Of a DNA stretch of 64,000 nt, positions 1 through 8,312 are shown piece by piece. The translations under genes were made by a program, and so were the position numbers. The notes under the pieces are model-generated. The model worked only from the letters and a program-made list of their open reading frames with translations. It did no database searches and was not told the DNA's origin. The stretch is from [Clostridium] citroniae WAL-17108 (GTDB lineage: Bacteria; Bacillota; Clostridia; Lachnospirales; Lachnospiraceae), in NCBI RefSeq assembly GCF_000233455.1, contig NZ_JH376424.1:295019-359018 (forward strand). The letters are read 5' to 3'. Numbering within the stretch: position 1 is the first letter of the stretch; each line of letters opens with the position of its first letter.

Positions 1-1438
1 TGGCCACGTCAATGATCTCGTGGAACAACTGTGTTCCGATCTCCTGGATGGTAGCTTCACCGGTGGCAATGGGGCCTGCGTTCACATCAATGAGATCCTG
101 CCACTGCATCTTCATGTCGTTTCTTGAACATACCTTGATCACAGGAGCGACCGCCAGGCCATAGGGGGTTCCGCGGCCTGTCATGAACACCTGAAGGCCG
201 ATCCCGCTGGCCAGCTGGCAGGGGCCGCACACGATATCGCTGGCCGGTGTGGCCGCATAGATCAGTCCCTTTTTGGATGGTTTTTCCGCCGGCGACAGCA
301 CCTCCACAATGGGGGACGTGCCTGACTTGGCAATGGAGCCCATGGCCTTTTCCACAATGTTGGACAACCCTCCCTTTTTGTTTCCGGGAGTGGGGTTGGC
401 GCTTCGGTCCACCTGTCCGTTTTCCAGATATCGGTCATACCACTTCATCTCGTCAGCCAGCTTTTTGCCAACCTCGCTGTTGACGCAGCGCTCACCCAGA
501 AGATAGACTCCGTCCCTGACTTCCGTGACTTCAGAGAAGAGAACCGTGGCGCCGCCTTTTACCAGCATATCTGCCGCGTATCCGGCAGAAGGATTGGCGG
601 TGACTCCGGAAAAAGCATCACTGCCCCCGCACTGCATACCAATAAGCAGGTCGCTGAGTGGAAGGGTCTGGCGGGTTCTCCGGTTTAATTTTGCCAGCTT
701 TTTCTCAGCCATTTCCATCAGGGAGCTGATCATGTCGTCAAATCCCTTTTTTTCCTGGAGGATGATCACGTTTTCCGGGGAAATGTCAGCCTCATCCAGC
801 AGCATTTCCACTGTGAACTTTTCACATCCCAGGCCGACCACCATCAGCTCCCCGCCGAAGTTGGGATGCTTTGCAAGGTTTCTCAGGGCGCGTATGGGAA
901 CCTTGGCCTCAGGTGCGCCGATGGCAACGCCGCAGCCGTAGGCATGGTTGATGGGGACAATATCATCCACATTGGGATATTTGGGCAGAAGCTCCCGCTT
1001 CATCCGCTCCACAGCCACGTTCAGGACTCCTGTCACACACTGCACCGTTGTGCTGATCCCAAGAATGTTCCTGGTGCCCCCGTACCCTCCGTTGGGATTT
1101 ACATACCCTTCCCATGTCACGACCGGCGGATCAGGAAGGTCCGTTACCAGGTTGGTGGCAAAGGTCATCTCGTCCACGGATGGCGGGGTGGGCAGCTTAA
1201 GCATGGTTTCATTGATCCACTGGCCCTTTTTTATGGGGTCGATGGCATAGCCCAGCACCACCCCGTAGCGGACGATCCTGCCGTTTTTGGGGATATCGCA
1301 CAGGGCGATCTTATGGGCCTGGGGGATATCCTGCTCCGCAACCACACCGTCCATGACCTGGGTTCCGGCCGGAATGTCATTGACTGCAATAGCCACATTG
1401 TCTTTGCCGCTGATTTTAATGTATAAGGGAACGCTCAT
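1..1438 (-). CDS. garD: Galactarate dehydratase (UxaA family), 3' end cut by window edge
   Basis: Dehydrates galactarate to 5-keto-4-deoxy-D-glucarate, the first step of galactarate breakdown in the cytoplasm. About 479 residues are visible and the reading frame is open to base 1, so the C-terminus lies outside. The N-terminus is a SAF-type domain ([15 protein letters not shown]); the body carries GarD-like blocks such as [49 protein letters not shown] and [13 protein letters not shown], matching the GarD branch more closely than altronate dehydratase. The ATG at 1438 follows a clean AGGAGG about 6 bases upstream. It has its own promoter and operator-like palindrome in the 115-bp gap before it. 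The garR and aldolase genes at 11-13 kb supply later steps of the same pathway. Confidence 0.93.
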   Translation of the reverse strand, partial: MSVPLYIKISGKDNVAIAVNDIPAGTQVMDGVVAEQDIPQAHKIALCDIPKNGRIVRYGVVLGYAIDPIKKGQWINETMLKLPTPPSVDEMTFATNLVTDLPDPPVVTWEGYVNPNGGYGGTRNILGISTTVQCVTGVLNVAVERMKRELLPKYPNVDDIVPINHAYGCGVAIGAPEAKVPIRALRNLAKHPNFGGELMVVGLGCEKFTVEMLLDEADISPENVIILQEKKGFDDMISSLMEMAEKKLAKLNRRTRQTLPLSDLLIGMQCGGSDAFSGVTANPSAGYAADMLVKGGATVLFSEVTEVRDGVYLLGERCVNSEVGKKLADEMKWYDRYLENGQVDRSANPTPGNKKGGLSNIVEKAMGSIAKSGTSPIVEVLSPAEKPSKKGLIYAATPASDIVCGPCQLASGIGLQVFMTGRGTPYGLAVAPVIKVCSRNDMKMQWQDLIDVNAGPIATGEATIQEIGTQLFHEIIDVA

Positions 1439-1459
1439 TTTTTTCCTCCTTTAGTTTAT

Positions 1460-1478
1460 GTGCACTCCCGGAGTACAC
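1460..1478. promoter_or_regulatory. Operator-like palindrome upstream of garD
   Basis: A 19-bp interrupted palindrome, arms GTGCACTCC and GGAGTACAC around one central C, 8 of 9 pairs matching. It lies just downstream of the predicted garD -10, roughly over the transcript start region, a position typical of a repressor or dual regulator site. The cognate protein is unknown; the LysR protein (10132) and the PrpR-like protein (13175) are candidates. No second copy was seen upstream of garR. Confidence 0.45.
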
Positions 1479-1493
1479 TTATGAATTAATTTC

Positions 1494-1522
1494 ATTATAG
1501 CAACGGATCACTCATAAGTAAA
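1494..1522 (-). promoter_or_regulatory. Predicted sigma-A promoter of garD
   Basis: On the minus strand a -35 TTTACT (1517-1522) and a consensus -10 TATAAT (1494-1499) are separated by 17 bases, 55 bases upstream of the garD ATG. This shows garD can be transcribed independently of the LarA operon upstream. Assigned by pattern only. Confidence 0.6.
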
Positions 1523-1553
1523 ATTATTAGATTTAAGTTTACTCTTAATTATT

Positions 1554-2825
1554 TTAAGCGTTGTGATCCTCTGCTTTCCATAAACCAAGAGCTGGCGATT
1601 TTATGAAATAGAATTCTTCTCCGTTTTCCAATGTGTGATATCCCTCCCATTTATCGTCCGGATGAAACAGCTTAAGAGCATGATCCAGAGGCATCCATCC
1701 ATATCCTGCTTTTCTTATCTCTGTGTCAGCCATCCATTCCGGATTTGTGGCGTATGTTATATTAAATCTTCCCTCAGAAGATCCGTGGATCAAATGGGCG
1801 CTTACCATTTCCAGATTTTCAAATACTCCGTGCTTATATAATTCCATGATTGTTTCAGTGCCGCAGTAACCGTATTGGCGGATGGCTGCGTCCACTGTCT
1901 TATTTTCCCCAAACATCTTCAAGCCCGGAGCAATGATTATAAGCTCTCCTCCATCCTTGATTGCCATCCGTGTTCTGTATATCGCCTTGTTTCCTACCCA
2001 TGTACTTTTGAATTCGTTCCCATCAAGGTATACCACCATTTTCCGCACTTTTTCGGGAAGATAGGTGATGTTGGTTTGGGCCGAGCGGCGGGCTGCCATT
2101 TTAAACAGTTCCTTGCTCCTGCCTATATACAGTCCCTGCATCTGTGCTTCCCTGCGTTGTTGGGCTGTGACAGTCAGGATGTATGTGAGAGGGATATTGC
2201 CCATAAAATATTCCTCTGCATGATCAAATATCGCCCTTACCGGAGAATCTACATTTCCCAAGATCGTCTCGATGCCGCATAGGGCACCGATCATATGTGA
2301 TTGGTTGATCAGGCCCCTTCCCCCCAGGCCCACCAGTATGTTCTTACTGTAATTAGACATCCCGGCCACTTCATGGGGAACCACTTGGCCGATGGAAATA
2401 ACCTTATCATATTCACCTGAGACAAGACGCCGGTCTATCTGAATGTGAACATCTCTATCATATCTTCTCCCTGTGACCCGGGATACTGTTTCTCCTGGAA
2501 TTATACCGATTTCAACATTGTCCCTGTTCCAATTGTGCTCCAGAAAAATGTCCTCCGGGACAAGTCCAAAAAACGCCCGTTTTTCGTCCGCAGTCATCTG
2601 CATATGGGTTCCTACCGCAGGCAATATACGCACATTGCATTCTTTATGCATCTTTTCATATATAAACCTGGTTATGACGCCTCCAAAAGAGTGCCCTCTG
2701 GTAAAATCAGGGGGCACTAACAGTAAATTATGGGGTATTTCTTTTGTCAGGTATTTTGCTAGAAAATTGTTCCATTTTTTTTCATCAATAAATCCATGGG
2801 ATTCTTCTAAAAATTGATCGGCCAT
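1554..2825 (-). CDS. LarA-like nickel-pincer-nucleotide racemase/epimerase (DUF2088)
   Basis: 423 residues, the normal length for the lactate racemase LarA family, which uses a covalently bound nickel-pincer nucleotide to invert the alpha-carbon of 2-hydroxyacids. Visible family marks: PPDFTRGHS near residue 38 (the D-x-TR motif), AVGTHMQMT near residue 70 (His), VVPHEVAGMSNYSKNILVGLGG near residues 150-170 containing the His and the Lys expected to carry the cofactor, then SHMIG (His). Family members act on lactate, malate, gluconate and other 2-hydroxyacids, so the substrate cannot be read from the sequence; the neighbours (aldolase, hydroxyacid dehydrogenase, sugar importer) point to a sugar acid. 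No cofactor genes larB, larC or larE are in the window. It is the last gene of the operon, 4 bases after the RpiB-type gene. Confidence 0.85.
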   Translation of the reverse strand: MADQFLEESHGFIDEKKWNNFLAKYLTKEIPHNLLLVPPDFTRGHSFGGVITRFIYEKMHKECNVRILPAVGTHMQMTADEKRAFFGLVPEDIFLEHNWNRDNVEIGIIPGETVSRVTGRRYDRDVHIQIDRRLVSGEYDKVISIGQVVPHEVAGMSNYSKNILVGLGGRGLINQSHMIGALCGIETILGNVDSPVRAIFDHAEEYFMGNIPLTYILTVTAQQRREAQMQGLYIGRSKELFKMAARRSAQTNITYLPEKVRKMVVYLDGNEFKSTWVGNKAIYRTRMAIKDGGELIIIAPGLKMFGENKTVDAAIRQYGYCGTETIMELYKHGVFENLEMVSAHLIHGSSEGRFNITYATNPEWMADTEIRKAGYGWMPLDHALKLFHPDDKWEGYHTLENGEEFYFIKSPALGLWKAEDHNA

Positions 2826-2829
2826 ATCT

Positions 2830-3486
2830 TTATACCTTTGCCGGAACCTTGATTTTCCGGATATAATCCGCTATTTCTGTTATTTGAGAATTTTCAAACA
2901 GACATTTTCTGAAGGCTTTCCCGCTGCAGGAAGTCAGCAGTATATCGCGATCCATTGTGTTCAGTATAGTCATAATATCCCTATTTACAATTGATTTCAC
3001 ACGATTTAATATGGCGGCATTCTGATTCTGTACTTCTTTCTTATCCGGCGGATAACCATTCCCTCGTTCACAGGACAGTATATGTTCAAATATATATTGG
3101 AGGTTCAGTTCCGCACCCCATCCAAATCCTTTTGCATATGGCAGAGATATGGCATTCCCGTTGTTTATCTGGCAAAACAGGTATCCATCAACCGGTTCAC
3201 TGATCAATCCGCACATAACGCCCGGATAATTATTCAGTGATATCATAGCGCCTTCACCTGTACCGCAGCCCGTAACCACAAAATCCACTGCTCCAGAATT
3301 CAACAGCACCGCAGCCATCAGCCCCAAATGAATATAAGTCAAATGTGGCATATCGTCTTCCTTCACCATGCCAACATTGTAGACAGAATGCCCGTACTTG
3401 TCGGCAACCGCTCGTAATTTCCTATAAATAATTTCATTTTTAGGTGCCTGGCTCCATTCGTTCATTAACGCAATTTTCATTGTCAT
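2830..3486 (-). CDS. RpiB/LacA/LacB-family sugar-phosphate isomerase-like protein
   Basis: About 218 residues from the preferred start. The N-terminal 150 residues follow the RpiB fold, with the signature VTGCGTGEGAMISLNNYPG, in which the Cys matches the catalytic Cys of RpiB and GTGEG the substrate loop. A C-terminal extension of about 75 residues, longer than in E. coli RpiB, is of unknown role. Such enzymes interconvert aldose and ketose phosphates, or related sugars and sugar acids. Start: an upstream ATG would overlap the LacI gene; the ATG at 3486 has an AGAGGA site about 7 bases before it and is preferred (a further ATG two codons on is possible). Substrate not determinable. Confidence 0.75.
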   Translation of the reverse strand: MTMKIALMNEWSQAPKNEIIYRKLRAVADKYGHSVYNVGMVKEDDMPHLTYIHLGLMAAVLLNSGAVDFVVTGCGTGEGAMISLNNYPGVMCGLISEPVDGYLFCQINNGNAISLPYAKGFGWGAELNLQYIFEHILSCERGNGYPPDKKEVQNQNAAILNRVKSIVNRDIMTILNTMDRDILLTSCSGKAFRKCLFENSQITEIADYIRKIKVPAKV

Positions 3487-3496
3487 CCCCAATCCT

Positions 3497-4510
3497 CTAT
3501 ATGACATTGTATTCAGGCGGACAGCAGGACTTCCGGAATTGTATAAAACATTTTAATTCCGGCCCGGATTCCGGTTCAGGATTGGACTCCAGCAAATGCA
3601 GCAGCATCTGAGCCGCTCTGGTCCCCTTTTCATGACTGGGCTGCCACACTGTGGTAAGCGGCGGAGATACATATTGTGCAATTTGGGAATCATCGAATCC
3701 GACAACCGAAATATCCTTGGGAATCTTAACTTCCAATTCTTCTGCCGCCTTATAAACAGATACAGCAATCATGTCATTTGCCCCAAATATTGCTGTGACC
3801 TTTTCCGGCATATACATCAGCTTTTTGGCATGGTTTACGGCTTCTTCATCAATAGAGTATTCACATACTTCCAGATAACTTTCCTTAAACTCAATACTGC
3901 TGTCAGACAGAGCTTGGCGATATCCTCTGACCCGTTCAGAAAAGGCAAGGGACATATTGGCACTGATCATCCCAATCCGGCTGTGTCCCAGATTAATCAG
4001 ATATTTCACAATATCATATGCAAATTTAAAATTGTCAATATCCACATTGTGCACTTCATCCTCATTCTTCTTGCGTTCACCGATTACTACAAAAGGAACT
4101 TTGTGCTGGATTAGTTCGTGATACAGAACATCACTTTGAGTGCTTCCCAGAATTAAATATCCATCAACTTTCCGGTTATAATAAAGTTCCAGAAGATCAT
4201 TCTGCCCTTCATTCATGATCAGCAGCATTTTATATTTTTTCTGATTCAGTACCTCAGATATTCCCAGCAATATTTTAGAATAGAATGCATTCATAAAAAA
4301 ATATTCCGGTGTACAGTTAATTAAAATACCTATGGTTTCCGACCGTCCGGTGACCATGCTCTGGGCAATTGCATTAGGCACATATCCAACCGCTGCTTTT
4401 CTGACTTTGTCTTTTGTTGCTTTGCTGGCATAGCCGCTGTTGTTCAGGACCCTGGAAACCGTAGAAATGCTGACCCCTGCTTCGTGGGAAATATCTTCCA
4501 ATGTTTTCAT
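3497..4510 (-). CDS. LacI-family transcriptional regulator
   Basis: About 337 residues: N-terminal helix-turn-helix (TLEDISHEAGVSISTVSRVL) and hinge helix, then a periplasmic-binding-protein-like effector domain beginning IGILIN and containing the FGANDMIAVSVYKAAEE and VGFDDSQIAQYVSPPLTTV blocks. It sits inside the catabolic operon between the aldolase and the isomerase genes and most likely controls it, with the 26-bp palindrome at 9694-9719 as the obvious operator candidate. The ATG at 4510 is chosen because AGGAG lies 8 bases before it; a GTG two codons upstream sits too close to that site. The effector is probably the sugar acid or an intermediate (inference). Confidence 0.9.
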   Translation of the reverse strand: MKTLEDISHEAGVSISTVSRVLNNSGYASKATKDKVRKAAVGYVPNAIAQSMVTGRSETIGILINCTPEYFFMNAFYSKILLGISEVLNQKKYKMLLIMNEGQNDLLELYYNRKVDGYLILGSTQSDVLYHELIQHKVPFVVIGERKKNEDEVHNVDIDNFKFAYDIVKYLINLGHSRIGMISANMSLAFSERVRGYRQALSDSSIEFKESYLEVCEYSIDEEAVNHAKKLMYMPEKVTAIFGANDMIAVSVYKAAEELEVKIPKDISVVGFDDSQIAQYVSPPLTTVWQPSHEKGTRAAQMLLHLLESNPEPESGPELKCFIQFRKSCCPPEYNVI

Positions 4511-4538
4511 AGCCACTTCTCCTGTATTTTTTAATTTG

Positions 4539-4567
4539 ACTATATACTATGAAGATTTCATTTTCAA
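4539..4567 (-). promoter_or_regulatory. Possible internal promoter for the lacI gene
   Basis: In the 89-bp gap before the LacI gene the minus strand carries TTGAAA (4562-4567), a 17-base spacer and TATAGT (4539-4544). It could give basal expression of the regulator, isomerase and racemase independently of the main operon promoter. Pattern only. Confidence 0.35.
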
Positions 4568-4599
4568 TGGTTATTTGAAGTGCCTATGCTTCTTATTAA

Positions 4600-5508
4600 C
4601 TAGCGCACAAACTCAAAGAAACCTTCCTTTTTTAATTCCTTAATCATGGCTTCTTCTATATCTTTTTTCAATGGCAGGATTGGCCCTCTGGTCGTTCCGC
4701 TGTTAAATCCCATCTCACGCAGGATTGCTTTGATGGCAGGCTGGTTAGCTGGACAGATATATTTCTTTATAATCGCAATATATTTATTAATCCGCCACTG
4801 CACATCCCTGGCTTCCTCATACTTTCCAGCCTGGAAACTGTCATATACCTTTGAAAATGCATCTGGCATAATATTGTAAAAACTTCCTATTCCTCCGTCT
4901 GCCCCCATCATTAAGGCACAGATCAGCATGGCATCATATCCGATGAACGCTTTTATGTATCCATTATCATATGCTTTTATCTTGCGGAATTCCTCCAGAT
5001 TTGTATCCGTAAATTTCAGCCCAATGATATTAGGTATCTCCATCATTTCAATCATAAATTCACTGCTTATGGAAACTCCAGTTAACTGGGGTATATTGTA
5101 AATCAAAAAAGGGAGTCCGGCGGTCTCTGATATGGCCCGGTAGAATTCCTTAATATATTCCCTGCTCATTTTATAATAATAAGGAGGAACAGAGGAAATG
5201 GCATCAGCACCAATTTTCTTTGCATGTGCCGCCAGTTTTACTGCAGTTTCTGTATCGGGCGCTCCTACATGGACGATGACAGGAGCACGTCCTTTTACAA
5301 GACTGACCGAGAGTTCCGCTATATGCATTCTGTCCTCAGAGTTCATAATCATGGCTTCTCCAGTACTTCCTCCAACATAGAATGCATCCAGTCCTTTTTC
5401 CAGGTGATATTCAATCAATTCCTGTACTCCACTGTCAATCATCCTTCCTTTTTCATCAAAAGGTGTAATAAATGCAGGCATAACGCCTCCGGTTATAGGC
5501 ATGTTCAT
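4600..5508 (-). CDS. DapA-superfamily aldolase, N-acetylneuraminate lyase-like
   Basis: 302-residue class I aldolase with a TIM barrel. Characteristic segments: FYVGGSTGEAM near residues 43-53 (carboxylate-binding loop, NanA-like), SVPPYYYKMS, the Tyr in LIYNIPQLTGV, and the Schiff-base Lys in IIGLKFTDTN near residue 165. NanA-type members split a 2-keto-3-deoxy acid into pyruvate plus an aldehyde. With a racemase and a 2-hydroxyacid dehydrogenase in the same operon and no sialic-acid genes nearby, a 2-keto-3-deoxy sugar acid is a more likely substrate than sialic acid (inference). The ATG at 5508 has GGAGG 7 bases upstream. A 27-bp gap separates it from the dehydrogenase gene. Confidence 0.85.
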   Translation of the reverse strand: MNMPITGGVMPAFITPFDEKGRMIDSGVQELIEYHLEKGLDAFYVGGSTGEAMIMNSEDRMHIAELSVSLVKGRAPVIVHVGAPDTETAVKLAAHAKKIGADAISSVPPYYYKMSREYIKEFYRAISETAGLPFLIYNIPQLTGVSISSEFMIEMMEIPNIIGLKFTDTNLEEFRKIKAYDNGYIKAFIGYDAMLICALMMGADGGIGSFYNIMPDAFSKVYDSFQAGKYEEARDVQWRINKYIAIIKKYICPANQPAIKAILREMGFNSGTTRGPILPLKKDIEEAMIKELKKEGFFEFVR

Positions 5509-5535
5509 TCATTTCCCTCCTCTATTTAATCATAT

Positions 5536-6486
5536 CTATTTTATAAAGTATTTTGGGATTCCTGTTTCAAAATAAGAACGGATATTTTCCATACACAGAT
5601 CCGCAATGTTGCCTGCTGCCTCTTCCGTAGAAGATGCGGCATGGGGAGAAACGATTATATTCTGCAATTCAAACAGCGGGTTGTCCCCACCAGGCGGTTC
5701 CTGTTCAAAAACATCCAGACCTGCCGCCTGAATCCATCCTCCTTTCAATGCACAGTATAAAGCCTTCTCGTCCACAACCGGTCCCCTGCTTGTATTGATC
5801 AAAATCGCGGTTGTCTTCATTTTCTTCAGAAATGCTTCCGATACCATATGGCGGGTATCCTTTGTCAATGGGACATGCAGACTTATAAAATCTGATTTTT
5901 TCAGAAGCTCATCCATCTCGCAAAATACCGTTCCCAGACTTTTGGCGGCGGCTTCATCTTTTTTTACATCACAGGCCAGTACCTTGCAGCCAAATCCCTT
6001 TGCCATTTTGGCCACAGACTGTGCAATGGCCCCAAAACCTATCAGTCCTACTGTTTTTCCTGAAAACTGATGTGTCCTTGGCAGACCTTTCCATTGTCCT
6101 TCACGCAATTTCCCATCCAGCCATGATATCCGCCTGGTACATTCCAACATCAAAGCAACCGCGCATTCTGCGACTGATTCTTTGTTGGCTCCTGCTGAAT
6201 TGGCCACCTGGATTCCCAGGTTCCTGGCAGCAGCTAAATCCACGTTGTCCAGTCCTACGCCAAATCGGACAATCAGGTCCAGCGTATCCTTCAGACCTTC
6301 CATGGTTTCCTTGCTCCACTGGTCTTCTGCATTGATCACAGCAACCCGGCATCCTTTACCTGTTTCTATGATTTGTGCCGGATAGCGTTCTCCTGCCCTT
6401 ACAACTTGAAATCCGGCTGCCTTAAGCCGTTTTTCAAACCCATCATATTTTGCTTCGAGTCCCAAATTCATCAATATATGATTCAA
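5536..6486 (-). CDS. D-isomer-specific 2-hydroxyacid dehydrogenase (SerA/GyaR type)
   Basis: 316 residues with the two-domain fold of NAD-dependent D-2-hydroxyacid dehydrogenases: the dinucleotide site VGLIGFGAIAQ near residue 145, the catalytic Arg in INTSRGPVVDE, the Glu in LDVFEQEPP and the His in IVSPHAASST. These enzymes interconvert a 2-hydroxyacid and a 2-ketoacid. Its place between the importer and the aldolase suggests it oxidises the imported acid or reduces a product; which one cannot be decided. Translation appears to begin at TTG (6486), preceded by AGGAGG with a 7-base spacer. Confidence 0.85.
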   Translation of the reverse strand: MNHILMNLGLEAKYDGFEKRLKAAGFQVVRAGERYPAQIIETGKGCRVAVINAEDQWSKETMEGLKDTLDLIVRFGVGLDNVDLAAARNLGIQVANSAGANKESVAECAVALMLECTRRISWLDGKLREGQWKGLPRTHQFSGKTVGLIGFGAIAQSVAKMAKGFGCKVLACDVKKDEAAAKSLGTVFCEMDELLKKSDFISLHVPLTKDTRHMVSEAFLKKMKTTAILINTSRGPVVDEKALYCALKGGWIQAAGLDVFEQEPPGGDNPLFELQNIIVSPHAASSTEEAAGNIADLCMENIRSYFETGIPKYFIK

Positions 6487-6508
6487 AATACTGCCTCCTG
6501 TATAATCT

Positions 6509-7345
6509 TTATCCTTTTACCCCGCCAGCTGCGTTGCCTGTAACCAGATAACTTGATGAGAACATGTAGAGCAGAACAACGGGTATGGTGGATATAGCAG
6601 CACCTCCCATTAGTGCGCCCCATGCATATAAATCATCCACTATCAAATCTGACAGTCCTAACGTGATGGTTTTTTGGAGATCATCCGAGATGATTACAAA
6701 CGCATATAAGTATTCACTCCAGCAAAGTGTAAAAGAAAAAATAATGGTTGACATGATTCCTGGCAGGGATAATGGAAAAATAATCCTGCACAGCGTACCA
6801 ATTCTTGTACACCCGTCAATCAGGGCCGCCTCCTCAAGCTCCATTGGGATTGATTTGAAATATGAGATAAGCATCCAGGTAGCATAGGGAATCACAAAGG
6901 TCGGATAAATCAGGTATAACGCTCCAAGGGAGTTATTCAGTCCCATCTGAACCACAAAGAGATAAAGTGGTATGTACATAACCGAACGCGGCATTAAATA
7001 TGAGTAGATAATCCCACGCGATATCAGATTCTTACCTCTGAAACGGAACCTGGCAATGGCATATGCTGCCAGCATGCTAAAAAACACAGAAACAACAGAG
7101 GTAATTGAGGATACCATCATACTGTTCTTCATATGTGTAAAAAAGCCGGTTTTAAAAAACAGCCTTTTATATCCGTCTAACGATATTTTCTTCGGAAAAA
7201 ATGTCGGTTTAAGGTTGTATATTTCATTATTTGGCTTCAAAGATGTATTCAGCATCCAGTATATAGGGAAGATCGCTGCAATCACAAACACTGCGAGAAT
7301 CATATACAGCAGAATTTTTTTAACTGTCCGGTTCCTCTTTTGCAT
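6509..7345 (-). CDS. Sugar ABC transporter permease, MalG type
   Basis: 278-residue inner-membrane protein with about six hydrophobic segments and the BPD_transp_1 EAA loop (MELEEAALIDGCTRIGTLCRIIFPLSLPG cluster, residues about 175-205) that contacts the ATPase. It pairs with the MalF-type permease just upstream (10-bp gap) and the binding lipoprotein. No ATPase gene is present in the operon; importers of this class in Firmicutes often share an MsmK-like ATPase encoded elsewhere. Substrate probably a sugar acid or oligosaccharide of which it is a part (inference from operon). Confidence 0.88.
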   Translation of the reverse strand: MQKRNRTVKKILLYMILAVFVIAAIFPIYWMLNTSLKPNNEIYNLKPTFFPKKISLDGYKRLFFKTGFFTHMKNSMMVSSITSVVSVFFSMLAAYAIARFRFRGKNLISRGIIYSYLMPRSVMYIPLYLFVVQMGLNNSLGALYLIYPTFVIPYATWMLISYFKSIPMELEEAALIDGCTRIGTLCRIIFPLSLPGIMSTIIFSFTLCWSEYLYAFVIISDDLQKTITLGLSDLIVDDLYAWGALMGGAAISTIPVVLLYMFSSSYLVTGNAAGGVKG

Positions 7346-7355
7346 GTCTTCCCTC

Positions 7356-8249
7356 CTACTCTTCCAATGATTTTTTTGTGACTTTGTTGATTAAAAGCAC
7401 CATGAACGGTAAAAAAAGAACAGAGGTCGCAATCGCCTTGGACAGATTATTGTTCCGGAATGCCATGATATAACTGTAAACCGCTACAACATTCGTGGCA
7501 TTTGAGGGTCCGCCCTTGGTCAGAAGCCAGATGACTTCAAAATTATTCAATGTCCATATGGTCGTCATCAATGCCGCCAGGAAAATCACATCCCTCAAAA
7601 GGGGAAGGGTAATCCTTATAAACCGCTGGCAGATATTAGCGCCGTCTATGCTGGCCGCCTCATAATACTCCGGGGATATATTCTGCAGTCCGGCCAGTAC
7701 TGAGATTGCTATAAACGGGGCCCCTTTCCACACATTTACCAGAATCACTGAAAACATGGCGGTTCCGGGCTGGGACAGCCACAGCACAGGCTTGGAAATA
7801 CCTGCCATCTGCAATAGGGCATTGAGCACGCCTCCCACATCAGAAAACATCCATTGCCATATCAAAACCACCACCACCGTTGGAATGGTCCAGGGTAAAA
7901 GAAGGATGGAACGGAATACATTCCGGCATTTGATTTTCTCATTTAATACCACAGCCATGGCGATGCCCAGGATAAGTTTTGCGATTACAGAACCCCCGGT
8001 AAATACAAACGTATGCAGTATGCTTTTTTGAAAAACCGGATCCATCAAAAGTTCAATGTAATTTTTCAGACCCGAAAATTTTCCCTCTACACCAATCACC
8101 TTATCTGTAAAACTGATGTATAACGCCCAGCAGAAAGGAAATACCATGACACATACAATATAAATCACTACCGGAGCAACCAAAACATAGGGAAGGATAT
8201 TCTTTAATATCCTGTCGGAAAATAGTACCTTTGTCCTATTCTCTTGCAT
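7356..8249 (-). CDS. Sugar ABC transporter permease, MalF type
   Basis: About 297 residues, six predicted membrane segments, first one starting ILPYVLVAPVVIYIVCVMVF, and an EAA loop around EYYEAASIDGANICQRF. Partner of the MalG-type permease. An upstream ATG 12 codons earlier is possible, but the ATG at 8249 has a GGGGG site 9 bases before it and gives a normal N-terminus, so it is preferred. Confidence 0.87.
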   Translation of the reverse strand: MQENRTKVLFSDRILKNILPYVLVAPVVIYIVCVMVFPFCWALYISFTDKVIGVEGKFSGLKNYIELLMDPVFQKSILHTFVFTGGSVIAKLILGIAMAVVLNEKIKCRNVFRSILLLPWTIPTVVVVLIWQWMFSDVGGVLNALLQMAGISKPVLWLSQPGTAMFSVILVNVWKGAPFIAISVLAGLQNISPEYYEAASIDGANICQRFIRITLPLLRDVIFLAALMTTIWTLNNFEVIWLLTKGGPSNATNVVAVYSYIMAFRNNNLSKAIATSVLFLPFMVLLINKVTKKSLEE

Positions 8250-8312
8250 AAAACAATTCCCCCTTTCATATTGCGAAGCTGGCACGGCATATGCCAGCCC
8301 CGCAACCCTCTG

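Noticed and set aside
866-1426. Plus-strand frames of 100-186 codons over garD
   Set aside because: Antisense shadows of garD; GarD motifs are on the minus strand.
4600-5508. Calling this gene nanA (sialic acid lyase)
   Set aside because: Motifs resemble NanA, but no nanE, nanK or sialic-acid transporter is nearby and the neighbours point to other sugar acids, so only the superfamily is claimed.
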